A DNA stretch of 64,000 bases from Roseburia sp. (GTDB taxonomy: Bacteria > Bacillota > Clostridia > Lachnospirales > Lachnospiraceae): NCBI GenBank assembly GCA_023664725.1, contig JAMPFA010000001.1, positions 238,172 through 302,171 on the forward strand, given 5' to 3'. Numbering within the stretch: the stretch's first letter is position 1; each line of letters begins with the position of its first letter. This document shows positions 1 through 7,209 of the stretch, in pieces. A model generated the notes under the pieces. It was not told the DNA's origin and did not search any database. It worked only from the letters and a program-made list of their open reading frames with translations. The position numbers and the translations under genes are program-made.

Positions 1-1
1 C

Positions 2-721
2 TTAAGGGAACTGATCCACATTATGCCACAGGAAAACTTTTATTATTATGGGGATTCTGCCAATGCCCCTTATGGCACAAAGGATTTGGAGGAGGTGCGG
101 AAACTCACCATAGATCATGTGGATCGTTTTATCGCAGAGGGGGCAAAGGCGGTGGTGGTGGCCTGCAATACGGCTACCAGTGCGGCTGTACGGATTTTGC
201 GCCAGAAATATGAAGATGTCCCGATTATAGGGATTGAGCCTGCCTTAAAACCGGCGGTTTTGTCAAGGGAGAATCCCAACGTGGTGGTAATGGCAACCCC
301 CATGACCATACGGGAAGAAAAATTTCACAACCTGATGGACCGCTACACCCATATGGCACATATTATCCCTCTGCCCTGTCCGGGGCTGATGGAATATATT
401 GAGCATGGTGATATCCAGAGTACAGATCTGGAAGCTTTTCTGGAAAAGTTATTTGATCCTTTTGATAAACAAAAGCTGGATGCAGTTGTGCTTGGCTGTA
501 CCCATTATCCCTTTGTGAGCAGAGAGCTGAAAAAAGTCCTGGGGGAGGACGTGGCTTTGTTTGATGGAGGGGAAGGTGTGGCAAGGGAGACAAAACGCCG
601 GCTAAAGGTAAAAAAACTTTTAAGCCAGGATGAAAATCCGGGGAAGGTCCTTTTGGCCAACAGTGAGAATACACAGGAGAAAATCAGTCTCTGCGAAAAA
701 CTTTTAGGATTGCCCAGATAA
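2..721 (+). CDS. murI: Glutamate racemase, 5' end outside window
   Basis: MurI interconverts L- and D-glutamate in the cytoplasm, supplying D-Glu for peptidoglycan. The open frame runs from base 2 without an in-frame start that fits the family; the visible part begins with residues reading LRELIHIMPQENFYYYGDSA, which matches the region after the lost N-terminal Asp-Ser motif. Both catalytic cysteine motifs are present: VVACNTATSAA in the first half and LGCTHYPF in the second. About 239 residues remain of a usual 255-270, so only a short N-terminal part is missing. The ATG at 23 is internal and should not be taken as the start. Identity is sure; the 5' end is beyond the window. Confidence 0.95.
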   Translation, partial: LRELIHIMPQENFYYYGDSANAPYGTKDLEEVRKLTIDHVDRFIAEGAKAVVVACNTATSAAVRILRQKYEDVPIIGIEPALKPAVLSRENPNVVVMATPMTIREEKFHNLMDRYTHMAHIIPLPCPGLMEYIEHGDIQSTDLEAFLEKLFDPFDKQKLDAVVLGCTHYPFVSRELKKVLGEDVALFDGGEGVARETKRRLKVKKLLSQDENPGKVLLANSENTQEKISLCEKLLGLPR

Positions 722-746
722 GGCATGTGTAGAAAGGGAGGATGGC

Positions 747-1733
747 ATGGCAAAATCTTATCACCAGAAATTGAAGATACTTTATATTGCCCAGATGCTT
801 TTGGAAAAATCAGATGAGGAGCATCTTCTCACCACAAAAGATCTAATCTCAGGGCTTTTGGAGTACGGCATTTTGGCAGAGCGGAAAAGTATCTATTCAG
901 ACATAGAGGCACTGACAGAATATGGAATGGATATTGTAAAAGAGGAAGGCAGGATGGGGGGATACTATATTGCCAGCCGTCAGTTTGAACTGCCGGAGTT
1001 AAAGCTTTTGGTGGATTCTGTCCAGGCATCCAAATTTATCACTGGAAAGAAATCAAGGGAACTCATCGCCAAATTAGAGACACTTACCAGTCACGCCAAC
1101 GCAGGAAAGCTTCATCGCCAGGTGGTGGTCAATAACAGGAATAAAGCGTTAAACGAGTCAATTTATTATAACGTGGATGCCATTTACACGGCAATGAATG
1201 ACAATGTCCAGATCCGGTTTCAATATTTTTCCTGGACGCCGGATAAGAAAATGGAGCTACGGAAAAACGGTGAATTTTATCAGGTTAGCCCCTGGTTTTT
1301 AACCTGGGAGGATGAAAATTATTATCTCATCGCCTATGACGAGGAGGCGGACGTGATGAAACACTACCGGGTGGACAAGATGTTAAAACCGGGGAACACA
1401 GATAAAAAACGCCAGGGAAGAAAGCTGGCGGAAAACGTTGACCTTGCCGCCTATGCGAAAAAAACTTTCGGAATGTTTGCTGGAGATGAGGAGACAGTGA
1501 TCCTGGAGTGCAGAGAGGAATTGACGGGGGTGTGTATTGACCGTTTTGGGACAGATGTGCCGATGCGAAGGACAGAGACAGACCACATCCGCATCCGGGC
1601 GGAAGTGGCGGTGTCTCCTCAGTTTTATGGCTGGCTGGCAGGACTGGGGGACAGGATAAAAATCATATCCCCGGAAAGAGTGCGGGACGCCTACCGCCAG
1701 TGGATTGAAAATATTATGAAATCTTTAGTATAA
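747..1733 (+). CDS. WYL-domain transcriptional regulator (YafY type)
   Basis: This 328-residue protein has an N-terminal winged helix-turn-helix (about residues 5-75, with the RKSIYSDIEAL recognition segment) followed by a WYL domain (about 130-225, with LIAYDEEADVMKHYRVDKM) and a C-terminal WCX extension. WYL proteins bind DNA and sense small ligands or nucleic acids in the cytoplasm; many act near defence or DNA-repair genes, but nothing here fixes the ligand. The start at 747 follows an AGGGAGGA ribosome site. It lies 25 bp after murI in the same direction and its 3' end overlaps the convergent TraX-like gene by 20 bp. The family call is firm, the regulon unknown. Confidence 0.9.
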   Translation: MAKSYHQKLKILYIAQMLLEKSDEEHLLTTKDLISGLLEYGILAERKSIYSDIEALTEYGMDIVKEEGRMGGYYIASRQFELPELKLLVDSVQASKFITGKKSRELIAKLETLTSHANAGKLHRQVVVNNRNKALNESIYYNVDAIYTAMNDNVQIRFQYFSWTPDKKMELRKNGEFYQVSPWFLTWEDENYYLIAYDEEADVMKHYRVDKMLKPGNTDKKRQGRKLAENVDLAAYAKKTFGMFAGDEETVILECREELTGVCIDRFGTDVPMRRTETDHIRIRAEVAVSPQFYGWLAGLGDRIKIISPERVRDAYRQWIENIMKSLV

Positions 1734-2460
1734 CGTGGAATAAGAGGTACAGTAAAAGTAAATGTACCGGGTAAAATGCATAAAATACATATTTTAAATT
1801 CAGCCCACGTTTTCCGTTGTAGAATTTTATCAGGAGGATGTCGATGGCGGAGGAGCTTTCCATGAGATTTATGGCAGACAGCCAGAGTACGGATACTGCC
1901 ATGGCAACGACATTGCCCCTGTATTGCCGGAATATGTAAATAAATACGATAGCAAGCACACCCATTGCCCCGTAATCGCTAAAGATTAAAAGTTCCGCCA
2001 TCAAAACTCCTGACACCAGGACGGCACAGTCCAATATAAAACGGAAGGGGCCATGAAATGAGTGTTTGGAGCGTTCCATCAGAGCAATCACCACAAGACC
2101 GATAAACAGAGTAAAAAATACGTTCTGGTAGCGCCAGTAAAACATTTGTCTGTTAAATACCAGGTCAAAGGGTATTTCGGAGATAAATGCAAACAGTAAA
2201 AGGCGCAGGGCGTATTTTTTTACGTCTCTGGTGTGGGAAAAGCCTTCCACTAAAAGAAAACAGAAAATTGGAAAAGCCAGACGGCCGATCAGCCGCATAG
2301 CGTAGTAGAGATTTGTGTACGTTCCTATCTGGGGTTCCAATGCCGCTACGGCTAAATGGTCGATAAACATGGTTACAATGGCGATAAGCTTTAAAGTGCT
2401 TCCGGACAATCCGCCGGATTTTTCATCAGGTGCAATAGATGTAGTAGTTGTGTCTGACAT
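1714..2460 (-). CDS. TraX-like integral membrane protein
   Basis: This 248-residue protein is strongly hydrophobic, with about seven to eight predicted membrane segments after a short polar N-terminus. The opening GSTLKLIAIVTMFIDHLA and the later FPIFCFLLVEGFSHTRDVKKY are typical of the TraX family, named after the F-plasmid pilin N-acetyltransferase. In Firmicutes the family is chromosomal and its acyl acceptor is unknown, so acyl transfer to a surface molecule is only an inference. A good AAGGAG site lies 8 bp before the start. It converges on the WYL regulator with a 20-bp overlap and has no conjugation genes near it. Confidence 0.85.
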   Translation of the reverse strand: MSDTTTTSIAPDEKSGGLSGSTLKLIAIVTMFIDHLAVAALEPQIGTYTNLYYAMRLIGRLAFPIFCFLLVEGFSHTRDVKKYALRLLLFAFISEIPFDLVFNRQMFYWRYQNVFFTLFIGLVVIALMERSKHSFHGPFRFILDCAVLVSGVLMAELLIFSDYGAMGVLAIVFIYIFRQYRGNVVAMAVSVLWLSAINLMESSSAIDILLIKFYNGKRGLNLKYVFYAFYPVHLLLLYLLFHVILKIS

Positions 2461-2512
2461 GGTAAGATCTCCTTATGTAATATTATAAATTATAAGTTTT
2501 TAGAGGAAACAG

Positions 2513-2934
2513 CTAAGAAAGCAGAGCAAACCCTTCGCTGTGCTCACGGACGACATCTTTTATAATCTCAATGTCCATCTGCATACTGCCGATCTTTGCC
2601 GTTTCTGTTGTAACTTTTTGGCAGCAGGCACATAGTTTTCGGCCAGGATCCGTATGTTTTTGTCTGTGACATTTTCAATGTGCAATTCCAGCTTTGTCAT
2701 ACGGGAATCCAGACGCTGCATATTTGTTTCAAGATTCTCTACTCTCAGTTCTAAACGTTGAACGCTTGCTTAAAGGCTTTGAACTCTATCTTCCAAGCGC
2801 TGAACTCTCAGGTCCAAATTATGTACGTCAGTTTTCAGTTCATGCAATTCATTTTTGATGGGTTCCAATTTGGAATCAAATTTTTTGTCCATCAAGTCTG
2901 ATATCGCAAGCAATAATTCATTGTCTGTCATCAT
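2513..2934 (-). pseudogene. Decayed small coiled-coil protein
   Basis: Reading the reverse strand from ATG 2934 (AAGGAG ribosome site just upstream) gives MMTDNELLLAISDLMDKKFD followed by a heptad-rich coiled coil (LDLRVQRLEDRVQSL). A TAA stop at 2770-2772 interrupts it. The same frame then continues with clear coiled-coil sequence (LELRVENLETNMQRLDSRM), and a further frame change near 2610 is needed to reach the natural-looking C-terminus VVREHSEGFALLS and TAG at 2513. One nonsense codon plus one frameshift make this a pseudogene unless sequencing error is involved. I recall similar small coiled-coil proteins as common in gut Clostridia, without known function. Confidence 0.75.
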
Positions 2935-3052
2935 AAAACTCTCCTTTTATGTGGTTGTGAAAACTAACAGGATTATGTTTAACATATATTAACATATAAA
3001 TTTACATTTGACCAGTACAAATTTTAATGATTGGGAAGGTGAAAAATATGGA

Positions 3053-3081
3053 TTGACGCTGTTTTTACTTCAAGTTATCAT
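3053..3081 (+). promoter_or_regulatory. Sigma-A-type promoter for the LytTR/GHKL operon
   Basis: TTGACG (3053-3058), a 17-bp spacer and TATCAT (3076-3081) lie just upstream of the response regulator. No copy of the GTCGTTCATACAA repeat seen at 5.24 kb is present here, so the operon is probably not driven by that box. Confidence 0.6.
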
Positions 3082-3102
3082 AATAGGCAGGAGGAGACGG
3101 AT

Positions 3103-3852
3103 ATGGTGATAGGAATTTGTGATGATGTGGCTAAGGATCGTGAGCGCATCTATAGATTTTGCGAAGCCTTTTTCCGTACTTGTGACATGGAACATCAATA
3201 TCGCATGTTTGCCAGCGGGGAAGAGGTTTTAGAATACTGCCGTCAGAAAGACCAGGAGCGGGTGGATTTACTTTTTTTGGATATTGAATTGGGGGCTATC
3301 GACGGTATTCAGGTAAAAGACAGGATCCTGAGGCAGGATATGGTGTGGAGGATTGTGTTTGTGTCCGGCAATCAGGACAAAGTGTTTCTGTCATTTGGAT
3401 TGAAAACACTTGGATTTCTGGTAAAACCTGCGGGAAAAGAAGATATCTGCAGGTGGATCAATGTGGTTTTGGAAGAGTTGAAGGAAGATATTCTGGTCAC
3501 GATTGCGGATTCCAAAACAGCAGATGAGCGATATGTGAGGCTGGAGGATATTGAGTACTTTGTGGCGGAGGGGAATTACACGAAAATCGTGCTGCACACA
3601 GATGAGGATTCCGAAGAGGACTACATATTGGTTACAAAGAAAATCGGGGAACTGGAACAGGAATACAGCCGCTATCCTATCTTACGGGTACATAAATCTT
3701 ATATGGTGAATCTGGAAAATGTGATGGATATCAAAGGGGAGATAACCATCCGGGACAGCGCAGAGAAGATTCCTATTGGGCGTACATTTAAAGATTCGGT
3801 CAGGAAGAAGTATTTGGAATTTGGGAAGGAGAAAGTAAGAGGGAGAACATGA
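3103..3852 (+). CDS. LytTR-family response regulator (AgrA/ComE type)
   Basis: This 249-residue cytoplasmic DNA-binding regulator has a receiver domain (about 1-120) with acidic residues D7-D8, the phosphoacceptor D60 in LLFLDIELG and K108 in FLVKPA. A LytTR DNA-binding domain follows (about 140-245; KIGELEQEYSRYPILRVHKS, then the IPIGRTFKDSV end). LytTR regulators bind pairs of short direct repeats about 20-22 bp apart. An AGGAGG site precedes ATG 3103. It overlaps the histidine kinase gene by four bases (ATGA), so the two are translationally coupled. Two identical repeats at 5241-5273 are its likely target. Confidence 0.93.
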   Translation: MVIGICDDVAKDRERIYRFCEAFFRTCDMEHQYRMFASGEEVLEYCRQKDQERVDLLFLDIELGAIDGIQVKDRILRQDMVWRIVFVSGNQDKVFLSFGLKTLGFLVKPAGKEDICRWINVVLEELKEDILVTIADSKTADERYVRLEDIEYFVAEGNYTKIVLHTDEDSEEDYILVTKKIGELEQEYSRYPILRVHKSYMVNLENVMDIKGEITIRDSAEKIPIGRTFKDSVRKKYLEFGKEKVRGRT

Positions 3853-5150
3853 GGGAAGATATTATTTACCTTACATTGTATTTGGTTACGGAGATGTTAA
3901 ACTATCTGCTGGCGTACAGAGTGATTTTTCAGGCGGAGATTACAAGGGATAAGAGACGATGGGTGGTGGGGATTGTTAGTATTGTGCTTATTCATGTGGT
4001 ATTAATGCTCTTATACGATGAAAAAATATCAGAAACAATGAGTGCCGTAACGATGATAATATTACCCATCTGCATGCTGGAAAATAGAGAAAAAAAGAAT
4101 TTCATAATTTATCCTTTTATTGTAATGGGGGTGACAAGTATTATAATAAGCTTTTCGTTTTTATATGCTATTTTTTTCAAAGTATCAGAGTTTGATATAT
4201 TGGAAAATGATTTTCTGAATTTATTATGTCAATGTATGCCAATTTTGATGATGATTATTTTAGAAGGATATAGAAAGTATAAAAAGAAAAGCTTAATTCA
4301 GATACAGTTAGGGAGACAGCAATATATTTTGTTTTATGTTGGAGTTTTATGCAGTTATTTTATGTTAATGACGATGCAGGGATTATCTGTTCGAGAAGCA
4401 TCTGAAAAATATATTAATATCTATGGATTAGCCAGTTCAATCGCATGCATTGTTTTAATCATACTGATACTTTGGCAGGGAATTGTTGTGCATAGGGAAA
4501 TACAGTATAAAGAGCGATGTGAAATGAATGAGAAATATTTGGAATTGCAGGCAGATCATTTTCGGCAACTTATGGCGCAGGATGAGAAGATGAGGAAGTT
4601 TAGACATGATATGAATAGCCAAATGAATATGTTGAAGTACTACTGTGAAAATAATAGTTTTCAGGAAATGAAAAAGTATCTTTCCAAAATAGTGCAGGAA
4701 TCAGCAGTATACGATGTGACGATATATACAAGAAATCGTAGTGTGGATGCGGTGATTGCACCTTTGGCTCAAATGGCACAGGAAAAGAACATAGTCATGA
4801 CATGGAGAGGAATTCTTCCAGAACAGACGGAAGTTGCGTTGTACGATTTGTGCACCATTCTATCTAATCTTTTGAAAAATGCAATAGAAGCCTGTGAAAA
4901 GATTCCTCATGGAAAAGAGAGGAGAATTGAAGCCAAGGTGGGAAGTTACAATAATCAGATTTACTTGGAGATTAAGAACACCGTTGCAGAAGAAGTGATA
5001 ATTGAAAATGAGAAATTAGTGACATCTAAAAAAGATAAAATGAACCATGGTATTGGAAGCAGAAATGTAGAAGAGGCGGTGAAAAAATATGATGGAGTTA
5101 TCTTCTATAAATATGAGAATGGTTGGTTTGAAGTAGACCTTAGTATTTAA
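3849..5150 (+). CDS. GHKL sensor histidine kinase (AgrC/ComD type)
   Basis: This 433-residue membrane protein has about six hydrophobic segments in residues 5-215, a short coiled linker, the phosphoacceptor motif KFRHDMNSQMNM with H253, an N-box around N344 (ILSNLLKNAIEACE) and a glycine box NHGIGSRNVEEAV near residue 400. This is the architecture of peptide-sensing kinases paired with LytTR regulators. It overlaps the response regulator start-stop as ATGA. No AgrB protease or AgrD precursor is in the window; the only nearby peptide candidate is the 15-codon ORF at 5349. The signal is therefore unknown. Base composition is more AT-rich than in the housekeeping genes. Confidence 0.92.
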   Translation: MREDIIYLTLYLVTEMLNYLLAYRVIFQAEITRDKRRWVVGIVSIVLIHVVLMLLYDEKISETMSAVTMIILPICMLENREKKNFIIYPFIVMGVTSIIISFSFLYAIFFKVSEFDILENDFLNLLCQCMPILMMIILEGYRKYKKKSLIQIQLGRQQYILFYVGVLCSYFMLMTMQGLSVREASEKYINIYGLASSIACIVLIILILWQGIVVHREIQYKERCEMNEKYLELQADHFRQLMAQDEKMRKFRHDMNSQMNMLKYYCENNSFQEMKKYLSKIVQESAVYDVTIYTRNRSVDAVIAPLAQMAQEKNIVMTWRGILPEQTEVALYDLCTILSNLLKNAIEACEKIPHGKERRIEAKVGSYNNQIYLEIKNTVAEEVIIENEKLVTSKKDKMNHGIGSRNVEEAVKKYDGVIFYKYENGWFEVDLSI

Positions 5151-5240
5151 TCGTTCAATATTCTTGTAACAAGTGAAAATTTAACATAAGTAAACAACTT
5201 ATTAAAAATGTATACTTGAGCAGAGAAAAAATTGAAAAGT

Positions 5241-5273
5241 GTCGTTCATACAAAAAAAATGTCGTTCATACAA
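5241..5273 (+). promoter_or_regulatory. Pair of LytTR-type direct repeats
   Basis: Two identical 13-bp copies of GTCGTTCATACAA start at 5241 and 5261, exactly 20 bp apart, two helical turns. Paired direct repeats at 20-22 bp are the hallmark of LytTR binding sites, and the core CGTTCAT resembles known sites such as the TTTCAT repeats bound by YpdB. The second copy ends 6 bp before a -35 hexamer, the expected position for an activator. The LytTR regulator gene is 1.4 kb upstream. Confidence 0.75.
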
Positions 5274-5279
5274 TCCAAA

Positions 5280-5308
5280 TTGCTTTTTGCTGAAGTGGAA
5301 GATAAGAT
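5280..5308 (+). promoter_or_regulatory. Promoter downstream of the LytTR repeats
   Basis: TTGCTT (5280-5285), a 17-bp spacer and TAAGAT (5303-5308). Both hexamers are imperfect, as expected for an activator-dependent promoter. Transcription would start near 5315 and read into the small peptide ORF at 5349. Confidence 0.5.
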
Positions 5309-5348
5309 AAATTTGTAAACGAAAAGAAGCGAAAGTGAGGTGGAAAGT

Positions 5349-5396
5349 ATGATGTATTATTGGACAGGCTTGTGGAGAATTTGGCCATTTAAATAA
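5349..5396 (+). CDS. Candidate 15-residue Trp-rich signalling peptide
   Basis: ATG at 5349 opens a 15-codon ORF, MMYYWTGLWRIWPFK, ending in TAA, with a purine-rich ribosome site GTGAGGTGG ending 5 bp before it. Three tryptophans, two tyrosines and one phenylalanine make it strongly aromatic, with a basic C-terminal half. It has no signal peptide, double-glycine leader or cysteine, so it is not an AgrD- or ComC-type precursor. It sits directly behind two LytTR repeats and a promoter, next to an AgrC-like kinase. A pheromone, a small membrane-active peptide or a leader peptide are all possible; the assignment is inference from position. An ORF this short could also be chance. Confidence 0.4.
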   Translation: MMYYWTGLWRIWPFK

Positions 5397-5950
5397 TCAA
5401 CATGGCAACTAAAGGACATGGATAGCCACTGCAGCATAGTTCTGAATTTGACATAAGCAAAAAAATAATGGTTCTCCCTCATTACCCATATACCAAAGGA
5501 ACTGGTAAATTGATTTATTAAGTTGAGATCCTCAAAATAATGAACTTTATGCCATGTGAGTCACTGCTGTTGCTTTGTATATGGAGATGAAAGTAAAATA
5601 GGTGAAGAACAAGTGAGAGTGCCCATGTATATGAGGCACTCTTGCTGCGTATTGGAAGTGGTAAAAAATCTGCTTTTTTGTAGACAGTAATCTTTTTCTT
5701 GCTTTTCATTTCCAAAAGGTATATTCTAACCTCATTGAAAGACATTCGTCTTTTAGCATTCTTTATATAAGTTTTTTCTTATATGTAAAGCGCAGCCTTG
5801 CTGCATCCGGCGCATTCGCCAGAGTATCATTAAATTCTGCCACAGCGGAAGAAAATTTTTACAATTATTTATTGGGAGGAATTCTGCCGCATTCTTCTGC
5901 GGGTGATACTCGGAAAAGAAGTGCGCAAAGTAAAAATAACCCCACAGCGA
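5397..5950. other. Intergenic region without a supported gene
   Basis: This AT-rich stretch holds only tiny ORFs (for example 17 codons starting MVLPHYPYTKG at 5469) and an unconvincing 75-codon reverse frame at 5518-5745 that I do not recognise. Structure seen: an inverted repeat AGAGTGCC (5616-5623) with GGCACTCT (5635-5642) lacking a T-run, and a small hairpin CCGCA (5887-5891) with TGCGG (5898-5902) nested between GAGTATCA and TGATACTC. The latter resembles the debris of a small palindromic element. The region looks like decayed accessory DNA. Confidence 0.5.
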
Positions 5951-6002
5951 ACAGTGCAGAGGACAGATACCGGAGGCAAAGAAGGAAATCCTAGCCAAAA
6001 CT

Positions 6003-6139
6003 TAATTGATATGTTAAAATATATTGAGAGGTCAACAGAGGGAAGAGAGGAAGGCCGATTTTTGGCATATTGTGAAGTGGTGCAGGAGGGAGTAATGTCT
6101 ATTAAAAAGGCAGCTGAGAAGTTAAGGAACAGTTCCTAA
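6003..6139 (+). pseudogene. C-terminal fragment of an Rpn-family nuclease
   Basis: The frame ending at 6139 reads LIDMLKYIERSTEGREEG and then AYCEVVQEGVMSIKKAAEKL. This resembles the C-terminal tail of Rpn-family (PD-(D/E)XK recombination-promoting nuclease/putative transposase) proteins, where such a GREEG helix and a short helix-turn-helix-like end are common. The nuclease domain is absent upstream, so only the last 45 or so codons remain. Whether it is translated is doubtful; no ribosome site is evident. The assignment rests on recall of family sequences, not on a search. Confidence 0.5.
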
Positions 6140-6233
6140 ATATGTCCCCAGAGCAATTCTTAGTAAAAATGAGAAAAGCAGGATATGAATAAAAGTAAGG
6201 TAAATATTTTTTAAAGGAAAAGGAGAGACGAAG

Positions 6234-7169
6234 ATGAGAAAAATGAAGCAAACTCTGACAATAGCGATTTTGATTATTGCTATGATTGGAACAGTACTGA
6301 TATACCCCCAAAATGCACATGCAGGTATGATTTCACCGGAGGAGGTAGAGTATACGCCCACTGTCTTTACCACGATAACTACTCAGACAGATAAGGTACG
6401 GGTATACGTCTATGAAGACACCACTTTAAAAGTAAAGAGTGAGTTGGGGATGGTTTTTAAAAAGACTTACAAGAGTGAGGGGAAAAAGACGATTACGATC
6501 CCGGAGCAAAAAGCGGGGACAAAACTGAGATTTACGCTGACTACCAGCTATGGGAAGACGGGATCTACTGTCACAAAAAGGGTAAAAGACGACGGGATAA
6601 TTTCAAACAAAAAGATAAATTCAGCATTAAAGAAACCTAAGATTTCAGGGAAGATCACGGACAAATCTACCACGGTAAAGATATATGCAAGAAAGGGCGA
6701 TACTCTGTATATTCAAAACGGCGCTTCCGTATTGATAAAGCACAAATATCGGAAAACGGGTTATCAGGTATTAAATATTAAGAAGCAGAAAGCAGATACG
6801 AAACTGACATTTTATGTGGCAGATAAAAAAGGCAGAAGCGGATATGTGACGAAAGTGGTACAGGATGTCACCGCACCTGCTAAGCCGAAAATTATTATGG
6901 AACCAAATGATGATAGTATAACTGTCAAAGGGGAAGCAGGCACAGATGTGTATGTAAAACAAGTCAGCACACATGAGAAAAACAGTTGGGTAAAAATGGG
7001 AACTATGAGAGAGAAGGAGGAAACGTTTTCCCTGTTCTTTTCTGGAATTAGTTCGGCCTATGCGGGAGATTATTATTCTATACGGCTGGTAGATGACGCA
7101 GGAAATAAAAGTGAGGTTGTAAACTCGGGCAAGGTAACTGAGGATATCGCATGGGAGATAATGTACTGA
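6234..7169 (+). CDS. Secreted protein with tandem Ig-like repeats
   Basis: This 311-residue protein begins with a clear signal peptide (MRKMKQTL, then a hydrophobic stretch, cleavage expected after AHA at residue 30). The mature part shows two visibly related repeats of about 80 residues: residues near 57-100 (VRVYVYEDTTLKV ... PEQKAGTKLRF) and near 142-190 (VKIYARKGDTLYI ... KKQKADTKLTF). A third, more divergent beta-rich domain ends in IRLVDDAGNKSEVV. These look like bacterial Ig-like domains of surface or adhesion proteins. No LPXTG or other anchor is present, so it may be released. It lies downstream of the LytTR locus with an AAGGAGAG ribosome site. Function unknown. Confidence 0.75.
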   Translation: MRKMKQTLTIAILIIAMIGTVLIYPQNAHAGMISPEEVEYTPTVFTTITTQTDKVRVYVYEDTTLKVKSELGMVFKKTYKSEGKKTITIPEQKAGTKLRFTLTTSYGKTGSTVTKRVKDDGIISNKKINSALKKPKISGKITDKSTTVKIYARKGDTLYIQNGASVLIKHKYRKTGYQVLNIKKQKADTKLTFYVADKKGRSGYVTKVVQDVTAPAKPKIIMEPNDDSITVKGEAGTDVYVKQVSTHEKNSWVKMGTMREKEETFSLFFSGISSAYAGDYYSIRLVDDAGNKSEVVNSGKVTEDIAWEIMY

Positions 7170-7209
7170 AAGTAAATGTGATTTTGTGCTGTTATCAGGA
7201 GGCATGGAT

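Noticed and set aside
1714..2460. TraX as evidence for a conjugative element
   Set aside because: No relaxase, type IV secretion, integrase or att site is nearby; chromosomal TraX-like proteins are common in Firmicutes.
5241..5273. Two identical 13-bp repeats as the start of a CRISPR array
   Set aside because: Only two copies exist, with a 7-bp spacer, and a promoter follows directly; this fits a LytTR site, not an array. No cas genes are present in the window.
5518..5745. 75-codon reverse ORF between the peptide and the Rpn fragment
   Set aside because: No ribosome site, no recognisable family and low-complexity Lys/His-rich content; most likely non-coding.
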